A DNA stretch of 37,845 nucleotides, taken from Streptantibioticus silvisoli (GTDB lineage: Bacteria; Actinomycetota; Actinomycetes; Streptomycetales; Streptomycetaceae). The notes under the pieces are model-generated. The model did not search any database, was not told the DNA's origin, and saw only the letters and a program-made list of their open reading frames with translations. Below are positions 1 to 11,953 of the stretch, piece by piece. Each line of letters opens with the position of its first letter. Position 1 is the stretch's first letter. A program made the position numbers and the translations under genes. The stretch covers positions 1-37,845 of the forward strand of contig NZ_JAAGKO020000064.1 of assembly GCF_027947535.2 (NCBI RefSeq). Reading direction: 5' to 3'.

Positions 1-813
1 TATCCGGCGTCGGCGGCGGCGAGGACGGCGGGCCGCACCCCGCGCACCGCGGGCGCCGGCACCGCGCGCGACTGGGCGGAGATCCAGGAACGCATGCTCG
101 TCCCGCTGTACGAGGCGGTCTACGCCCGGCTGGAGATCGGCACCGGCACCCGGCTGCTGGGCGTCGGCTGCGGTTCGGGGCTGGCGCTGCTGATGGCCGC
201 CGCCCGCGGCGCCGACGTCACCGGGGTCGAGCCGGACGAACGGCGGCTGGCGCTGGCCCGCGAACGCCTGCTGCCCGGTCCCCGCACCCGGCCCGCCCGG
301 CCCCGTCCCGCACCGGCGCGGCTGGTGCGCGGCGGGCCGGAGGCGGTCGGCGGCACCGGGCGGGGTGCGGCGCCGTTCAACACGGTGACGGTCTTCGGGC
401 CGGCCGGCGCCGACGTGCTGGGCGCGGCGGCCGCGCTGGCCGAGCCGGGCAGCCCGGTGATACTGGCCGGCTGGGGACCGCCGGAGCGGTGCGCGACCAC
501 CCGGGTGCTGCGGACGGCGGCGCCGTCGGCCACCGTGTCGCCGGCCGCCGGGCGCGACGGGCTGGAGGAACTGGCCCGCCGGGCCGGGCTGCGGCCGGAC
601 GGCTCGGGGCGGGTGGCCTGCCCGTTCGCCTACCCGGACATGGACAGCGCGGTGCGCGGCCTGGTCTCCACCGGTCTGCCGGACGCGCCGGACGGCCCCG
701 CCGATCCCGACGTGGTCGCCAAGGACCTCACCGAGGCGCTGCACCCGTTCCGCCGCCCGGACGGCTCGGTCCGGATGGACAACGTCTTCCGCTACCTGAT
801 CGCACGGACGTGA
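1..813 (+). CDS. Class I SAM-dependent methyltransferase, 5' end cut by the window
   Basis: The reading frame is open from the first base, so the gene begins outside the window and about 270 codons are visible. Around residues 51-62 from the window edge is a glycine-rich motif I (LLGVGCGSGLA), followed by an acidic residue at the end of strand beta-2 (TGVEPDE). These are the signature of the Rossmann-fold class I methyltransferases that bind S-adenosylmethionine. The stretch just before it (DWAEIQERMLVPLYEAVYARL) is typical of actinomycete members. Substrate is not readable: the C-terminal half has no diagnostic motif. The first ATG (position 94) lies inside the conserved part and is unlikely to be the true start. 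It is convergent with the downstream acetyltransferase. The family is secure, the function unknown. Confidence 0.8.
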   Translation, partial: YPASAAARTAGRTPRTAGAGTARDWAEIQERMLVPLYEAVYARLEIGTGTRLLGVGCGSGLALLMAAARGADVTGVEPDERRLALARERLLPGPRTRPARPRPAPARLVRGGPEAVGGTGRGAAPFNTVTVFGPAGADVLGAAAALAEPGSPVILAGWGPPERCATTRVLRTAAPSATVSPAAGRDGLEELARRAGLRPDGSGRVACPFAYPDMDSAVRGLVSTGLPDAPDGPADPDVVAKDLTEALHPFRRPDGSVRMDNVFRYLIART

Positions 814-975
814 GCGGGGACCGACCCGGGCGGGGACCGACCCCGGCACGGACCGACTGAGCACGGACGGACCTGGGTACGCACGGGCCCGAGCACGGCC
901 GGACGTAAGCCCGCACGAACCCCCGCCGCACGGACCTCACCTCGCGCCGGCCCGTTCGCGCCGGCCCGTCACCGG
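811..975. repeat. Degenerate GCACGGACC-type intergenic repeats
   Basis: The gap between the two convergent genes is made of imperfect copies of a 12-20 bp unit beginning GCACGG or GGGGACC (two GGGGACCGACC copies, then GCACGGACCGACTGA, GCACGGACGGACC, GCACGGGCCC, GCACGGCCGGAC, GCACGAACC, GCACGGACC, and two GCGCCGGCCCGTT/C copies). No gene or clear terminator hairpin is seen here. Confidence 0.5.
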
Positions 976-982
976 CGGACCG

Positions 983-1498
983 TCAAGGGAGCGGCCACTC
1001 CTCGGCGGTCAGCGCGAAGCGCTCGTGGTCGCGCCAGGCGTCGTTGAGGTAGAGCATCCGCGGCGAGAAGCCCTCGTGGCGGAAGCCGAGGCGGCGGGCG
1101 AGGGCGATGGAGCGGGCGTTGCCCGGCTGGACGTTGATCTCCAGCCGGTGCAGCGCCAGGCCGTCGGGGAAGGGCGCGAAGCAGCGGGTGACGACCTGCC
1201 GCATGCCGAGGGTCATCCGGCCGGTGCCGGCGAACGGCAGGTAGGAGTCGTAGCCGAGCACCCCGTTGCCGAACCGGGCGCGGGAGATGCCGGAGACGTT
1301 GCACTTGCCGACGATGCCGCCGCTGTCGTCGTCGATGACGAGGTAGGTGCGCAGGCCGGGGCCCTGGCGGCGCATCAGGTCGTGGAGCCCGTCGGGTTCG
1401 ACGGGGTTCCACTCCCCGATGTGTTCGGCCGACCGCACCACGGCCTCGGAATAGGGCACGGTGTCGCTCTCGCGCGGTGGCCGGATGTGTACGGTCAT
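983..1498 (-). CDS. GNAT-family N-acetyltransferase (RimJ/RimL-like)
   Basis: A 171-residue protein with the GNAT fold. The acetyl-CoA pyrophosphate-binding motif A region is followed by the characteristic NARSIALARRLGFRHEG segment near residues 126-142, as in RimJ/RimL-type acetyltransferases that modify N-terminal amino groups of proteins or small amines. The substrate cannot be predicted. I chose the ATG at 1496-1498 (MTVHIRPPRE), which starts the family's usual first beta strand; the frame is open further upstream but that would run into ffh. It lies 28 bp downstream of ffh on the same strand, so it is probably cotranscribed. A weak GGCGAG precedes the start. Confidence 0.85.
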   Translation of the reverse strand: MTVHIRPPRESDTVPYSEAVVRSAEHIGEWNPVEPDGLHDLMRRQGPGLRTYLVIDDDSGGIVGKCNVSGISRARFGNGVLGYDSYLPFAGTGRMTLGMRQVVTRCFAPFPDGLALHRLEINVQPGNARSIALARRLGFRHEGFSPRMLYLNDAWRDHERFALTAEEWPLP

Positions 1499-1526
1499 GG
1501 TCTCGCCGGTCGCCGGGGCCGCCCGG

Positions 1527-3074
1527 TCAGCCCATGAACTTCTTGAACTCGTCGGGCAGTTCGAACTGCCCGGCCTCGTCGGCACCGGGGACGCCGAACG
1601 CGCCGCCCTGGGCGGCCTGCTCGCGGCGGGCGGCCGCGGCGGCCTCCTCCTGCTTGCGCTTCATCGGGTTGCCGGAGCGCTGCTTGCCCTTGCCCTGCTT
1701 GATCTGCTTCTTCTTCTTGGCGCCGCCGCCGCCCATGCCCGGCATCCCCGGCATCCCCGGCATGCCGCCGCCCTGGGCCATCCGCGACATCATCTTGCGG
1801 GCCTCGAAGAACCGCTCGACCAGGTTCTTGACCGCGCCGACCTCGACGCCGGAGCCCTTGGCGATACGGGCGCGGCGCGAGCCGTTGATGATGGTGGGGT
1901 CCTGGCGCTCGCCGGGGGTCATCGACTTGATGATGGCGGCGGTGCGGTCCACGTCGCGCTCGTCGAGGTTGTTGATCTGGTCCTTGATCTGGCCCATGCC
2001 CGGCAGCATGCCCAGCAGCTTCGACAGCGAGCCCATCTTGCGGACCTGCTCCATCTGCTGGAGGAAGTCGTCGAGGGTGAACTCCTTGGGGCCCTTGGCC
2101 AGCTTGGCGGCCATCTTCTCGGCCTCGGCCTGGCTGAAGGTCTGTTCGGCCTTCTCGATCAGGCTCAGGACGTCGCCCATGCCGAGGATGCGGGACGCCA
2201 TGCGGTCCGGGTGGAACGCGTCGAAGTCGTCCAGCTTCTCGCCGTTGGAGGCGAAGATGATCTGCTTGCCGGTGACGTGGGCCACCGACAGGGCGGCACC
2301 GCCGCGCGCGTCGCCGTCGAGCTTGGACAGCACGACGCCGTCGAAGCCCACGCCGTCGAGGAAGGCCTGCGCGGTGTTGACCGCGTCCTGGCCGATCATG
2401 GCGTCGACGACGAAGAGGATCTCGTCGGGGTGGACCGCGTCGCGGATGTCGGCGGCCTGCCGCATCAGCTCCTCGTCGATGCCCAGCCGGCCGGCGGTGT
2501 CGACGACGACCACGTCGAACTGCTTGGTCCTGGCGTAGCCGATCGAGTCCTCGGCGACCTTCACCGGGTCGCCGACGCCGTTGCCCGGCTCCGGGGCGTA
2601 GACCGCGACGCCGGCCCGCTCGGCGACGACGCTCAGCTGGTTGACCGCGTTCGGCCGCTGGAGGTCGCAGGCCACCAGCAGCGGCGCGTGGCCCTGGGTC
2701 TTCAGCCAGGCGCCGAGCTTTCCGGCCAGCGTGGTCTTACCGGCGCCCTGGAGGCCGGCGAGCATGATGACGGTCGGCGCGGTCTTGGCGAAGCGCAGCC
2801 GGCGGGTCTCACCGCCGAGGATGCCGACCAGTTCCTCGTTGACGATCTTGATGACCTGCTGGGAGGGGTTCAGCGCCCGGGAGACCTCGACGCCGAGCGA
2901 GCGCTCCTTGACCCGGCCGATGAACGCCCGGACCGCGGGAAGCGCGACGTCCGCCTCCAGCAGGGCGATGCGGATCTCGCGCGCGGTGGCGTCGATGTCC
3001 GCCTCGCTGAGGCGGCCTTTGCCCCGGAGGTTCTTGAACGTCGCTGCCAGGCGGTCGGAGAGGGTATCGAACAC
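1527..3074 (-). CDS. ffh: Signal recognition particle GTPase Ffh (SRP54)
   Basis: Protein subunit of the bacterial SRP: it binds signal sequences and 4.5S RNA and, with FtsY (also in this window), delivers ribosomes making membrane proteins to the translocon. It is 515 residues, the normal length. The N domain covers about residues 1-95. The G domain has the P-loop GLQGAGKTT at 107-115, DTAGR at 192-196 and the guanine-specificity motif SKLDGDARGG near 250-259. The methionine-rich M domain runs from about 330, including GSLSKLLGMLPGM. An MPGMPGMPGM repeat and a lysine-rich tail close the protein. The start is a GTG (3072-3074) with GAGGACC upstream. It follows glnD by 93 bp, and a palindrome sits in that gap. 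Confidence 0.97.
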   Translation of the reverse strand: MFDTLSDRLAATFKNLRGKGRLSEADIDATAREIRIALLEADVALPAVRAFIGRVKERSLGVEVSRALNPSQQVIKIVNEELVGILGGETRRLRFAKTAPTVIMLAGLQGAGKTTLAGKLGAWLKTQGHAPLLVACDLQRPNAVNQLSVVAERAGVAVYAPEPGNGVGDPVKVAEDSIGYARTKQFDVVVVDTAGRLGIDEELMRQAADIRDAVHPDEILFVVDAMIGQDAVNTAQAFLDGVGFDGVVLSKLDGDARGGAALSVAHVTGKQIIFASNGEKLDDFDAFHPDRMASRILGMGDVLSLIEKAEQTFSQAEAEKMAAKLAKGPKEFTLDDFLQQMEQVRKMGSLSKLLGMLPGMGQIKDQINNLDERDVDRTAAIIKSMTPGERQDPTIINGSRRARIAKGSGVEVGAVKNLVERFFEARKMMSRMAQGGGMPGMPGMPGMGGGGAKKKKQIKQGKGKQRSGNPMKRKQEEAAAAARREQAAQGGAFGVPGADEAGQFELPDEFKKFMG

Positions 3075-3118
3075 GGCGCTCGTCGGTCCTCGGGGTCGGG
3101 GGCGGGGGATCGTCCTCC

Positions 3119-3146
3119 AGGGTATCCGGACCGTACCCGTACGGTC
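3119..3146 (-). promoter_or_regulatory. Candidate ffh promoter with overlapping perfect palindrome
   Basis: On the minus strand a possible -10 (TACCCT, 3119-3124) lies about 45 bp upstream of the ffh GTG. Directly upstream, at 3129-3146, is the palindrome GACCGTAC-CC-GTACGGTC, 8 bp per arm with a 2-bp centre. The centre is too short for a good RNA loop, so a protein operator is more likely than a terminator. The -35 is not convincing. Confidence 0.4.
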
Positions 3147-3167
3147 TCCACCCCGGGGCCCATCGGC

Positions 3168-5666
3168 TCACCCCAGGGCCTTCTCCACCGCCTTCGCCAC
3201 CTCGCGGGCCCGGTCGCCCGGCAGCGGGGAGCCGTCGGGGCCGACGAGGTAGAAGGCGTCGACGACGTCGGCGCCCAGCGTGCTGATGCGCGCGGCGCGG
3301 ACCGAGACGCCGGGGGTGTCCTCCAGCGCGCGGCCGACCCGGTGCAGCAGGCCGGGGGCGTCGTGGGCGCGGACCTCGATGACGGTGGCCAGCTCGGAGG
3401 TGCCGGAGGCGACGGTGACGCGGGGCGGCGGGGCGGGCACGCCGCGGCGCCGCGGGTAGGCGGCCTCCCGTTCCGCGAGCCGGGACCCGATGTCCAGCGA
3501 GCCGTCGAAGGCGCGGGTGAAGTCGGCGCGCAGCCGGGCGGCCTCCGGCAGCGAGCCGTACTCGGCGGCCACCCGCCAGCTCAGCAGCGTCACCGGTCCG
3601 GCGCCGATCGGGTCGACCCGGCTGAGGTCGGCGGTGCGCACGGTCAGCCGGTGCAGGGCCAGCACGCCGGCCGCGGCGGGCAGCAGCCCCGGGCGGTCCG
3701 GCACCGCGAGCAGCAGCCGCACGCCGACCGGTTCGGTGCCGTCGCCGGGTTCGGTGCCGTCGGCGGGCGGTTCGGTCTCGGCGTGCAGCGCGAGGCAGAG
3801 GTGGCCGGTGCGGGCGGCCTCGACGGCCAGGCGTTCCTGCTCGGCGCTGGGCAGCGGGGAGGCGGCGACGGGCACGGTGCCGCCGGCCAGTACGGCGTCC
3901 ACCCGGCGCACCAGGTCGGCGACGAGCGAGGCGCGCCAGGTGCTCCAGGCGGCCGGGCCGGTGGCCAGCGCGTCGGCCTCGGTCAGCGCGTGCAGCAGTT
4001 CCAGCGCCGGGCGGGAGGTGACGGCGGCGGCGACGGTCTCGACGGTGGCCGGGTCGTCCAGGTCGCGCCGGGTGGCGGTCTCGATGAGCAGCAGGTGGTG
4101 GCGGACCAGCACCGCGAGGGTGTCGGCGTCGGCGCGGCCGAAGCCGAGGCGGTGGGCGGCGTCGCGGGCGATGACCTCGCCGGCGGTGGAGTGGTCGCCG
4201 GGCCAGCCCTTGCCGATGTCGTGCAGCAGGGCGGCGATCAGCAGCAGGTCGGGGCGTTCCACGTCGCGGGTCAGGTCGCAGGCGCGCACCGCGGTCTCCA
4301 CCAGGTGGCGGTCGACGGTCCAGCGGTGGACGGCGTTGCGCTGCGGGCGGAACCTGACGCGTTCCCAGTCGGGCAGCAGCCGGGTGATCAGGCCCTCGGA
4401 CTCCAGCGCCTCCCACACCGGTACGGCGGCCGGCCCGGCGCCGAGCAGGGTGACGAGCTGTTCGCGGGCCTCGGCGGGCCACGGCACCGGCAGCGGCGGG
4501 GCGCCGGCGGCGAGGGCGCGGACGGTGAGCGGCGACAGCGGCAGGCCGGCCTGGGCGGCGGCGGCCGCGGCGCGCAGCGGCAGGACCGGGTCGCGGTCGA
4601 CGCGGGCGGTGCGGGCGAGTACCGCCTCGCCGTCCTGCTCGACGACGCCGTCGGCCAGCGGGGTGCGTGTCGCGGTGTCGGGTGCGGAGCGGCCGCGGCC
4701 CAGCAGGGTGCGGATGCGGGGCTTGGCGGTGCGCGAGCGCAGGACGCGTTCGACGGCACGCCAGGTGACGTCGGTGGCGTAGGCGACGGTGCGGGCGGCC
4801 TCGTAGACGTGCCGCAGCAGGGTGTCGGCGTCGAGCAGGCCGAGGCGGGCGGCGACCTGGTCCTGTTCCTGCAGGGAGAGGCGGTCGGTGGCGCGGCCGG
4901 TGACCAGGTGCAGGGCGTCGCGGGCGTCGAGCAGCCGGGTGCGGGCCTGGTCGAGGCCGTCGCGGGGGGCGTCGGCGAGCCAGGAGGCGGCGACGGCGCG
5001 CAGCACGGTGGCGTCGCGCAGGCCGCCGTGCGCCTCCTTGAGGTCGGGTTCGAGCAGGTGGGCGAGTTCGCCCTGGCGGGCGGCGCGTTCCTGGGCGAGT
5101 TCGTGCAGTTCGGGCAGCCGGCGCGGGGCGGCGGCGCGCCAGTCGGTGAGGACGGCGGTGCGCAGCGAGGCGGTGAGCGCCCGGTCGCCGGCCAGGTGGC
5201 GGATGTCGAGCAGGCCGAGCTGGGCCTTGAGGTCGTCGGCGGCGGTCCTGCGGGCCTCGGCGGGGGTGCGGACCGAGTGGTCGAGTTCGAGGCCGAGGTC
5301 CCACACCGGGTACCACAGGTGGTCGGCGAGGGCGGCGATGTCGGCGGCGGAGTGGCTGCCGTCGTGCAGCAGGACGAGGTCGAGGTCGCTGCGCGGGGAC
5401 AGTTCGCCGCGTCCGTAGCCGCCGACGGCGACCAGGCAGGTGCCGGGCGGTGCGGGGGCGAACAGCCGGGCGAGCCAGCTGTCGGTGAGGGCGGCGAGTT
5501 CGCGGCGGCGGTCGGGGCCGGGGCGGGTGTCCTGGCCGAGCAGGGCCAGCCGGGCCGCGGCGTAGCCGCCGTCGGGGGTGCGTGGGGTCGCGGAGTCGGT
5601 GCCGGACGTGCCGTCCGTGGGACCGCCGTGGGTGCGGTGGCTGTTGCGGTCGGCACGGTCGGTCAT
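3168..5666 (-). CDS. glnD: PII nucleotidyltransferase GlnD
   Basis: Bifunctional enzyme that nucleotidylates and de-nucleotidylates the PII protein in response to nitrogen status; in Streptomyces it is known to adenylylate rather than uridylylate GlnK. It has 832 residues. The nucleotidyltransferase motif GGYGRGELS...SDLDLVLLHD lies at about 82-102, with the two metal-binding Asp of DLD. An HD hydrolase motif (AALLHDIGKG) lies near the middle. Two ACT glutamine-sensing domains are at the C-terminus (VPDRPGLLPAAAGVL and HDAPGLLHRVGRAL). The ATG at 5664-5666 is preceded by AGGGGAG. It is the third gene of amtB-glnK-glnD, 110 bp after glnK with a strong hairpin between them. The first 35 residues are non-conserved. 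Confidence 0.95.
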   Translation of the reverse strand: MTDRADRNSHRTHGGPTDGTSGTDSATPRTPDGGYAAARLALLGQDTRPGPDRRRELAALTDSWLARLFAPAPPGTCLVAVGGYGRGELSPRSDLDLVLLHDGSHSAADIAALADHLWYPVWDLGLELDHSVRTPAEARRTAADDLKAQLGLLDIRHLAGDRALTASLRTAVLTDWRAAAPRRLPELHELAQERAARQGELAHLLEPDLKEAHGGLRDATVLRAVAASWLADAPRDGLDQARTRLLDARDALHLVTGRATDRLSLQEQDQVAARLGLLDADTLLRHVYEAARTVAYATDVTWRAVERVLRSRTAKPRIRTLLGRGRSAPDTATRTPLADGVVEQDGEAVLARTARVDRDPVLPLRAAAAAAQAGLPLSPLTVRALAAGAPPLPVPWPAEAREQLVTLLGAGPAAVPVWEALESEGLITRLLPDWERVRFRPQRNAVHRWTVDRHLVETAVRACDLTRDVERPDLLLIAALLHDIGKGWPGDHSTAGEVIARDAAHRLGFGRADADTLAVLVRHHLLLIETATRRDLDDPATVETVAAAVTSRPALELLHALTEADALATGPAAWSTWRASLVADLVRRVDAVLAGGTVPVAASPLPSAEQERLAVEAARTGHLCLALHAETEPPADGTEPGDGTEPVGVRLLLAVPDRPGLLPAAAGVLALHRLTVRTADLSRVDPIGAGPVTLLSWRVAAEYGSLPEAARLRADFTRAFDGSLDIGSRLAEREAAYPRRRGVPAPPPRVTVASGTSELATVIEVRAHDAPGLLHRVGRALEDTPGVSVRAARISTLGADVVDAFYLVGPDGSPLPGDRAREVAKAVEKALG

Positions 5667-5719
5667 CCGGGTCTCCCCTCGGGCGCCGGGCGGCGCGGTG
5701 TGCTGCGGTGCTGCTGCGG

Positions 5720-5752
5720 CCGGACCGCCGCCCGGTGCGGGCGGCGGTCCGG
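5720..5752 (-). terminator. Perfect 15-bp hairpin between glnK and glnD
   Basis: An exact inverted repeat, 5720-5734 paired with 5738-5752, with a 3-nt loop (GTG on the plus strand), 24 nt downstream of the glnK stop. No T-tract follows, as is usual for Streptomyces terminators. It may terminate or attenuate the transcript, which would give less glnD than amtB-glnK, or it may protect an mRNA 3' end. Confidence 0.55.
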
Positions 5753-5776
5753 GTCGTGCTGCGGGGTCGGCGCCGG

Positions 5777-9476
<3,700 letters not shown>

Positions 9477-9780
9477 CGGAACGCCCCCATCCCGATTGTG
9501 TCGCCGATCATGAATGGACCACCGCCGGTCGGGCGTTCCCTCGTGGGCCGTGAACCGAAAGTAATCCTACGATCACGGTTCGAGCCAGGGTGCCTGCGCA
9601 AACGCCACCATTCGCCACCCCTTCGAATGAACTTCGTGCTGGTGCCGCGCGCTTGACTTGACGAAGGAACCACACGGCGAGGCGGAGTGAGGCAGGTACG
9701 GAGTGCGCGTTCCGGCTCGTGTCCACCCTGTGCCGACCGGGCGGGCGTAACCAATCCGGTCGCTGAGTGTTGGAGGTGAC
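9477..9780. promoter_or_regulatory. Divergent control region nsdA / primase-polymerase-like gene
   Basis: A 304-bp divergent region with no gene. For nsdA the best -10 is TAGGAT on the minus strand (9564-9569), about 88 bp upstream of its GTG, with a poor -35 (CACCCT at 17 bp). On the plus strand TTGACT/TTGACG occurs at 9653-9663, but no -10 is correctly placed. The plus-strand gene has a near-perfect ribosome binding site, GGAGGTGAC directly before its ATG. Confidence 0.4.
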
Positions 9781-10452
9781 ATGGTCTTCACGATCGGCAG
9801 TCTGCGGGGGATGCGCGCCGGCGCCCCCGGAGCACGCCGCCGCGTGCGGGGCTCGATCTGCTCCCTGGTCGCGGAGTACACCGGCCTGCACGGCTGGACG
9901 GTGACGCCCGGCGCGCGGGTGCGGCGCGACGGTGCCTGCGACTGCGGCGACCCGTGCTGCGCGGCGCCCGGCGCCCATCCGCTGGGGTACGCGCCGCGGA
10001 TTCCGGCCGGCACCCGGCGCGAGGAGGTGGCCGAGGCCTGGGGGCTGACGCCGGACGCGTCGGTGCTGCTGGCGGCCGGGCGCGGCTTCGACGTGCTGGA
10101 CGTGGCGGAGCAGGTCGGCTGCCGGGCGCTGGTGCGGCTGGAACGCATGGGGTTGCGGCTGGGGCCGGTGCTGGCCACCCCGGACGGCCGCGCGCTGTTC
10201 TTCGTCGCGCCGGGCGCCGCCGCGGAACTGCCCCGGCTGCTGTACCGCATGGGGTGGGACGACGCCGGGCTGGACCTGCGGTGCCTGGGCCGCGGCGACC
10301 ACGTCACCGCGCCGCCGTCCGATCTCGGCGCGCTGGGCCCGGTGCGCTGGCTGCGCCCGCCGTCCCCGGACCGGCAACCCCCCGAGGCCCGGCTGCTGCT
10401 CGGCACGCTGGCCTACGTCTGCCACCGGCACGGGTCCCTGGTCCGCTCCTGA
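9781..10452 (+). CDS. Bifunctional DNA primase/polymerase-like N-terminal domain protein
   Basis: A 223-residue protein made almost only of a PrimPol-type catalytic fold, without the helicase that accompanies it in plasmid or phage proteins. Visible are an SLVAEYTGLHGWTVTPGA entry helix, a cysteine cluster CDCGDPCC near 58-65 (possible zinc site), the acidic GRGFDVLDV strand near 100-108 and the histidine motif GDHVTAPPS near 172-180. The acidic and GxHVxAPPS motifs are the ones expected for catalysis and nucleotide binding in this family. The Streptomyces homologue next to nsdA has no assigned role to my knowledge. The ATG at 9781 has GGAGGTGAC immediately upstream. Activity is inferred only. 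Confidence 0.75.
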   Translation: MVFTIGSLRGMRAGAPGARRRVRGSICSLVAEYTGLHGWTVTPGARVRRDGACDCGDPCCAAPGAHPLGYAPRIPAGTRREEVAEAWGLTPDASVLLAAGRGFDVLDVAEQVGCRALVRLERMGLRLGPVLATPDGRALFFVAPGAAAELPRLLYRMGWDDAGLDLRCLGRGDHVTAPPSDLGALGPVRWLRPPSPDRQPPEARLLLGTLAYVCHRHGSLVRS

Positions 10453-10596
10453 CCCCGGTCGGCGGGTCCGTGCGGGGGTGCGTGCGCTGCGCCGGCGGGG
10501 GCGGCGGGCCGGCGGGGTGCGCGCCGTCGGCGGGGGCCAGCCGTCGCAGGTGCGGCGGGTGCACGGCGACGGCAGGCGCGGCTGACGCAGCGGTCG

Positions 10597-10630
10597 CGGA
10601 ACGCGTGAGGGGTCCGGAACGCGTGAGGGG
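10597..10630. repeat. 16-bp direct repeat feeding the convergent terminator
   Basis: CGGAACGCGTGAGGGG at 10597-10612 and again at 10615-10630. The second copy forms the left arm of the hairpin at 10620-10659; the first copy could pair with the same right arm, giving an alternative fold. Confidence 0.7.
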
Positions 10631-10659
10631 CGCCCGTGGACACGGGCGCCCCTCACGCG
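10620..10659. terminator. Bidirectional terminator between the primase-like gene and ftsY
   Basis: A very strong hairpin: CGCGTGAGGGGCGCCCGTG (10620-10638) is the exact complement of 10641-10659, about 17 bp of usable stem with a 6-nt loop. It lies 18 nt past the ftsY stop and 168 nt past the plus-strand gene, so it can serve both convergent transcripts. Confidence 0.8.
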
Positions 10660-10677
10660 GTAACGGCTTGCGGTGCC

Positions 10678-11895
10678 TCAGTCGCCGATCAGCGCGTCGA
10701 CGAACGCCTCCGGCTCGAACGGCGCCAGGTCGTCCGGTCCCTCGCCCAGGCCGATCAGCTTCACCGGCACGCCCAGTTCCCGTTGCACCGCCACCACGAT
10801 GCCGCCCTTGGCGGTGCCGTCCAGCTTGGTCAGCGCGATGCCGGTGATGTCGACGACCTCGGCGAAGACCCGGGCCTGGACCAGGCCGTTCTGGCCGGTG
10901 GTGGCGTCCAGCACCAGGATGACCTCGTCGAGCGGGCCGTGCTTTTCCACCACCCGCTTGACCTTGCCGAGCTCGTCCATCAGGCCGGTCTTGGTGTGCA
11001 GCCGGCCCGCGGTGTCGATGAGCACCACGTCGGCGCCCTCCGCGATGCCCTCCTTGACCGCGTCGAACGCCACCGACGCCGGGTCGCCGGCCTCCGGGCC
11101 GCGCACGGTGCGGGCGCCGACCCGCTCGCCCCAGGTCTGCAGCTGGTCGGCGGCGGCCGCCCGGAAGGTGTCGGCGGCGCCGAGCACCACGCTGCGCCCG
11201 TCGGCCACCAGCACGCGGGCGATCTTGCCGGTGGTGGTGGTCTTGCCGGTGCCGTTGACCCCGACGACCATCAGCACGGCCGGCTGGTCCAGCGGGCTCT
11301 CGGTGTGCAGGGTGCGGTCGAGGTCGGTGCCGATCAGGGTCAGCAGTTCCTCGCGCAGCAGGGCCCGCAGTTCGGCCGGGGTGCGGGTGCCCAGCACCCG
11401 GACCCGGGCCCGCAGCCGTTCGACGAGCTCCTGGGTCGGGGCCACCCCGACGTCCGCGGTCAGCAGGGTCTCCTCGATCTCCTCCCAGGTGTCCTCGTCG
11501 AGGTGCTCGCGCGACAGCAGCGTCAGCAGGCCCTTGCCCAGGGTGTTCTGCGAACGCGACAGCCGCGAGCGCAGCCGCACCATCCGGCCGGCCGCCGGTT
11601 CCGGGGTCTCCAGCGGCGGGGCGAGCGCGGCGGCCGCGGCCTCGTCGGCCTCCCCCGGCGGCGCGGTGGCCACCGGGGCCTCGGGGAGGCCGACCTCCTC
11701 GACGGTGCGGCGTTCGGGATCGCGGGGGGCCTCGGCGTCCTCGCCGACCTGCGGCTCGGCCGGCGGGGCGCTGCCCGCGCGATCGGTGGGCGTCGGCGGC
11801 TGCGCCCGGCGGCGGCGCAGGCCGCCGACCACGAGTCCGCTGATCGCGCCGACCACGACCAGGGCGATGACTACAGCAAGGATGACGGTTTCCAT
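10678..11895 (-). CDS. ftsY: SRP receptor GTPase FtsY
   Basis: Membrane receptor for the SRP, partner of Ffh. I start it at the ATG 11893-11895 (METVILAVVIALVVVGAISG), with GGGGGCG upstream, because this hydrophobic N-terminal helix opens actinobacterial FtsY; a GTG seven codons earlier (11916) is possible. It has 405 residues. An acidic, Ala/Pro-rich linker spans about 30-105. The NG domain follows, with P-loop GVNGTGKTTTTGK near 210-222, DTAGRLHTK, the conserved DATTGQNG and the guanine motif TKLDGTAKGG. It ends in the usual EAFVDALIGD. glcP lies 58 bp upstream on the same strand. Confidence 0.96.
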   Translation of the reverse strand: METVILAVVIALVVVGAISGLVVGGLRRRRAQPPTPTDRAGSAPPAEPQVGEDAEAPRDPERRTVEEVGLPEAPVATAPPGEADEAAAAALAPPLETPEPAAGRMVRLRSRLSRSQNTLGKGLLTLLSREHLDEDTWEEIEETLLTADVGVAPTQELVERLRARVRVLGTRTPAELRALLREELLTLIGTDLDRTLHTESPLDQPAVLMVVGVNGTGKTTTTGKIARVLVADGRSVVLGAADTFRAAAADQLQTWGERVGARTVRGPEAGDPASVAFDAVKEGIAEGADVVLIDTAGRLHTKTGLMDELGKVKRVVEKHGPLDEVILVLDATTGQNGLVQARVFAEVVDITGIALTKLDGTAKGGIVVAVQRELGVPVKLIGLGEGPDDLAPFEPEAFVDALIGD

Positions 11896-11953
11896 AACGC
11901 CCCCAGTATCGGCCACGTCCCGCGCGGCGGTCGAGGAAGCCCGACCGCCGTTG

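Noticed and set aside
9570-9620. tRNA suggested by GGTTCGAGCC
   Set aside because: No acceptor stem, anticodon arm or CCA-compatible end can be folded around it.
10470-10530. G-quadruplex near 10.5 kb
   Set aside because: Several G-runs are present, but the loop between the first and second runs is too long for a canonical four-run motif.
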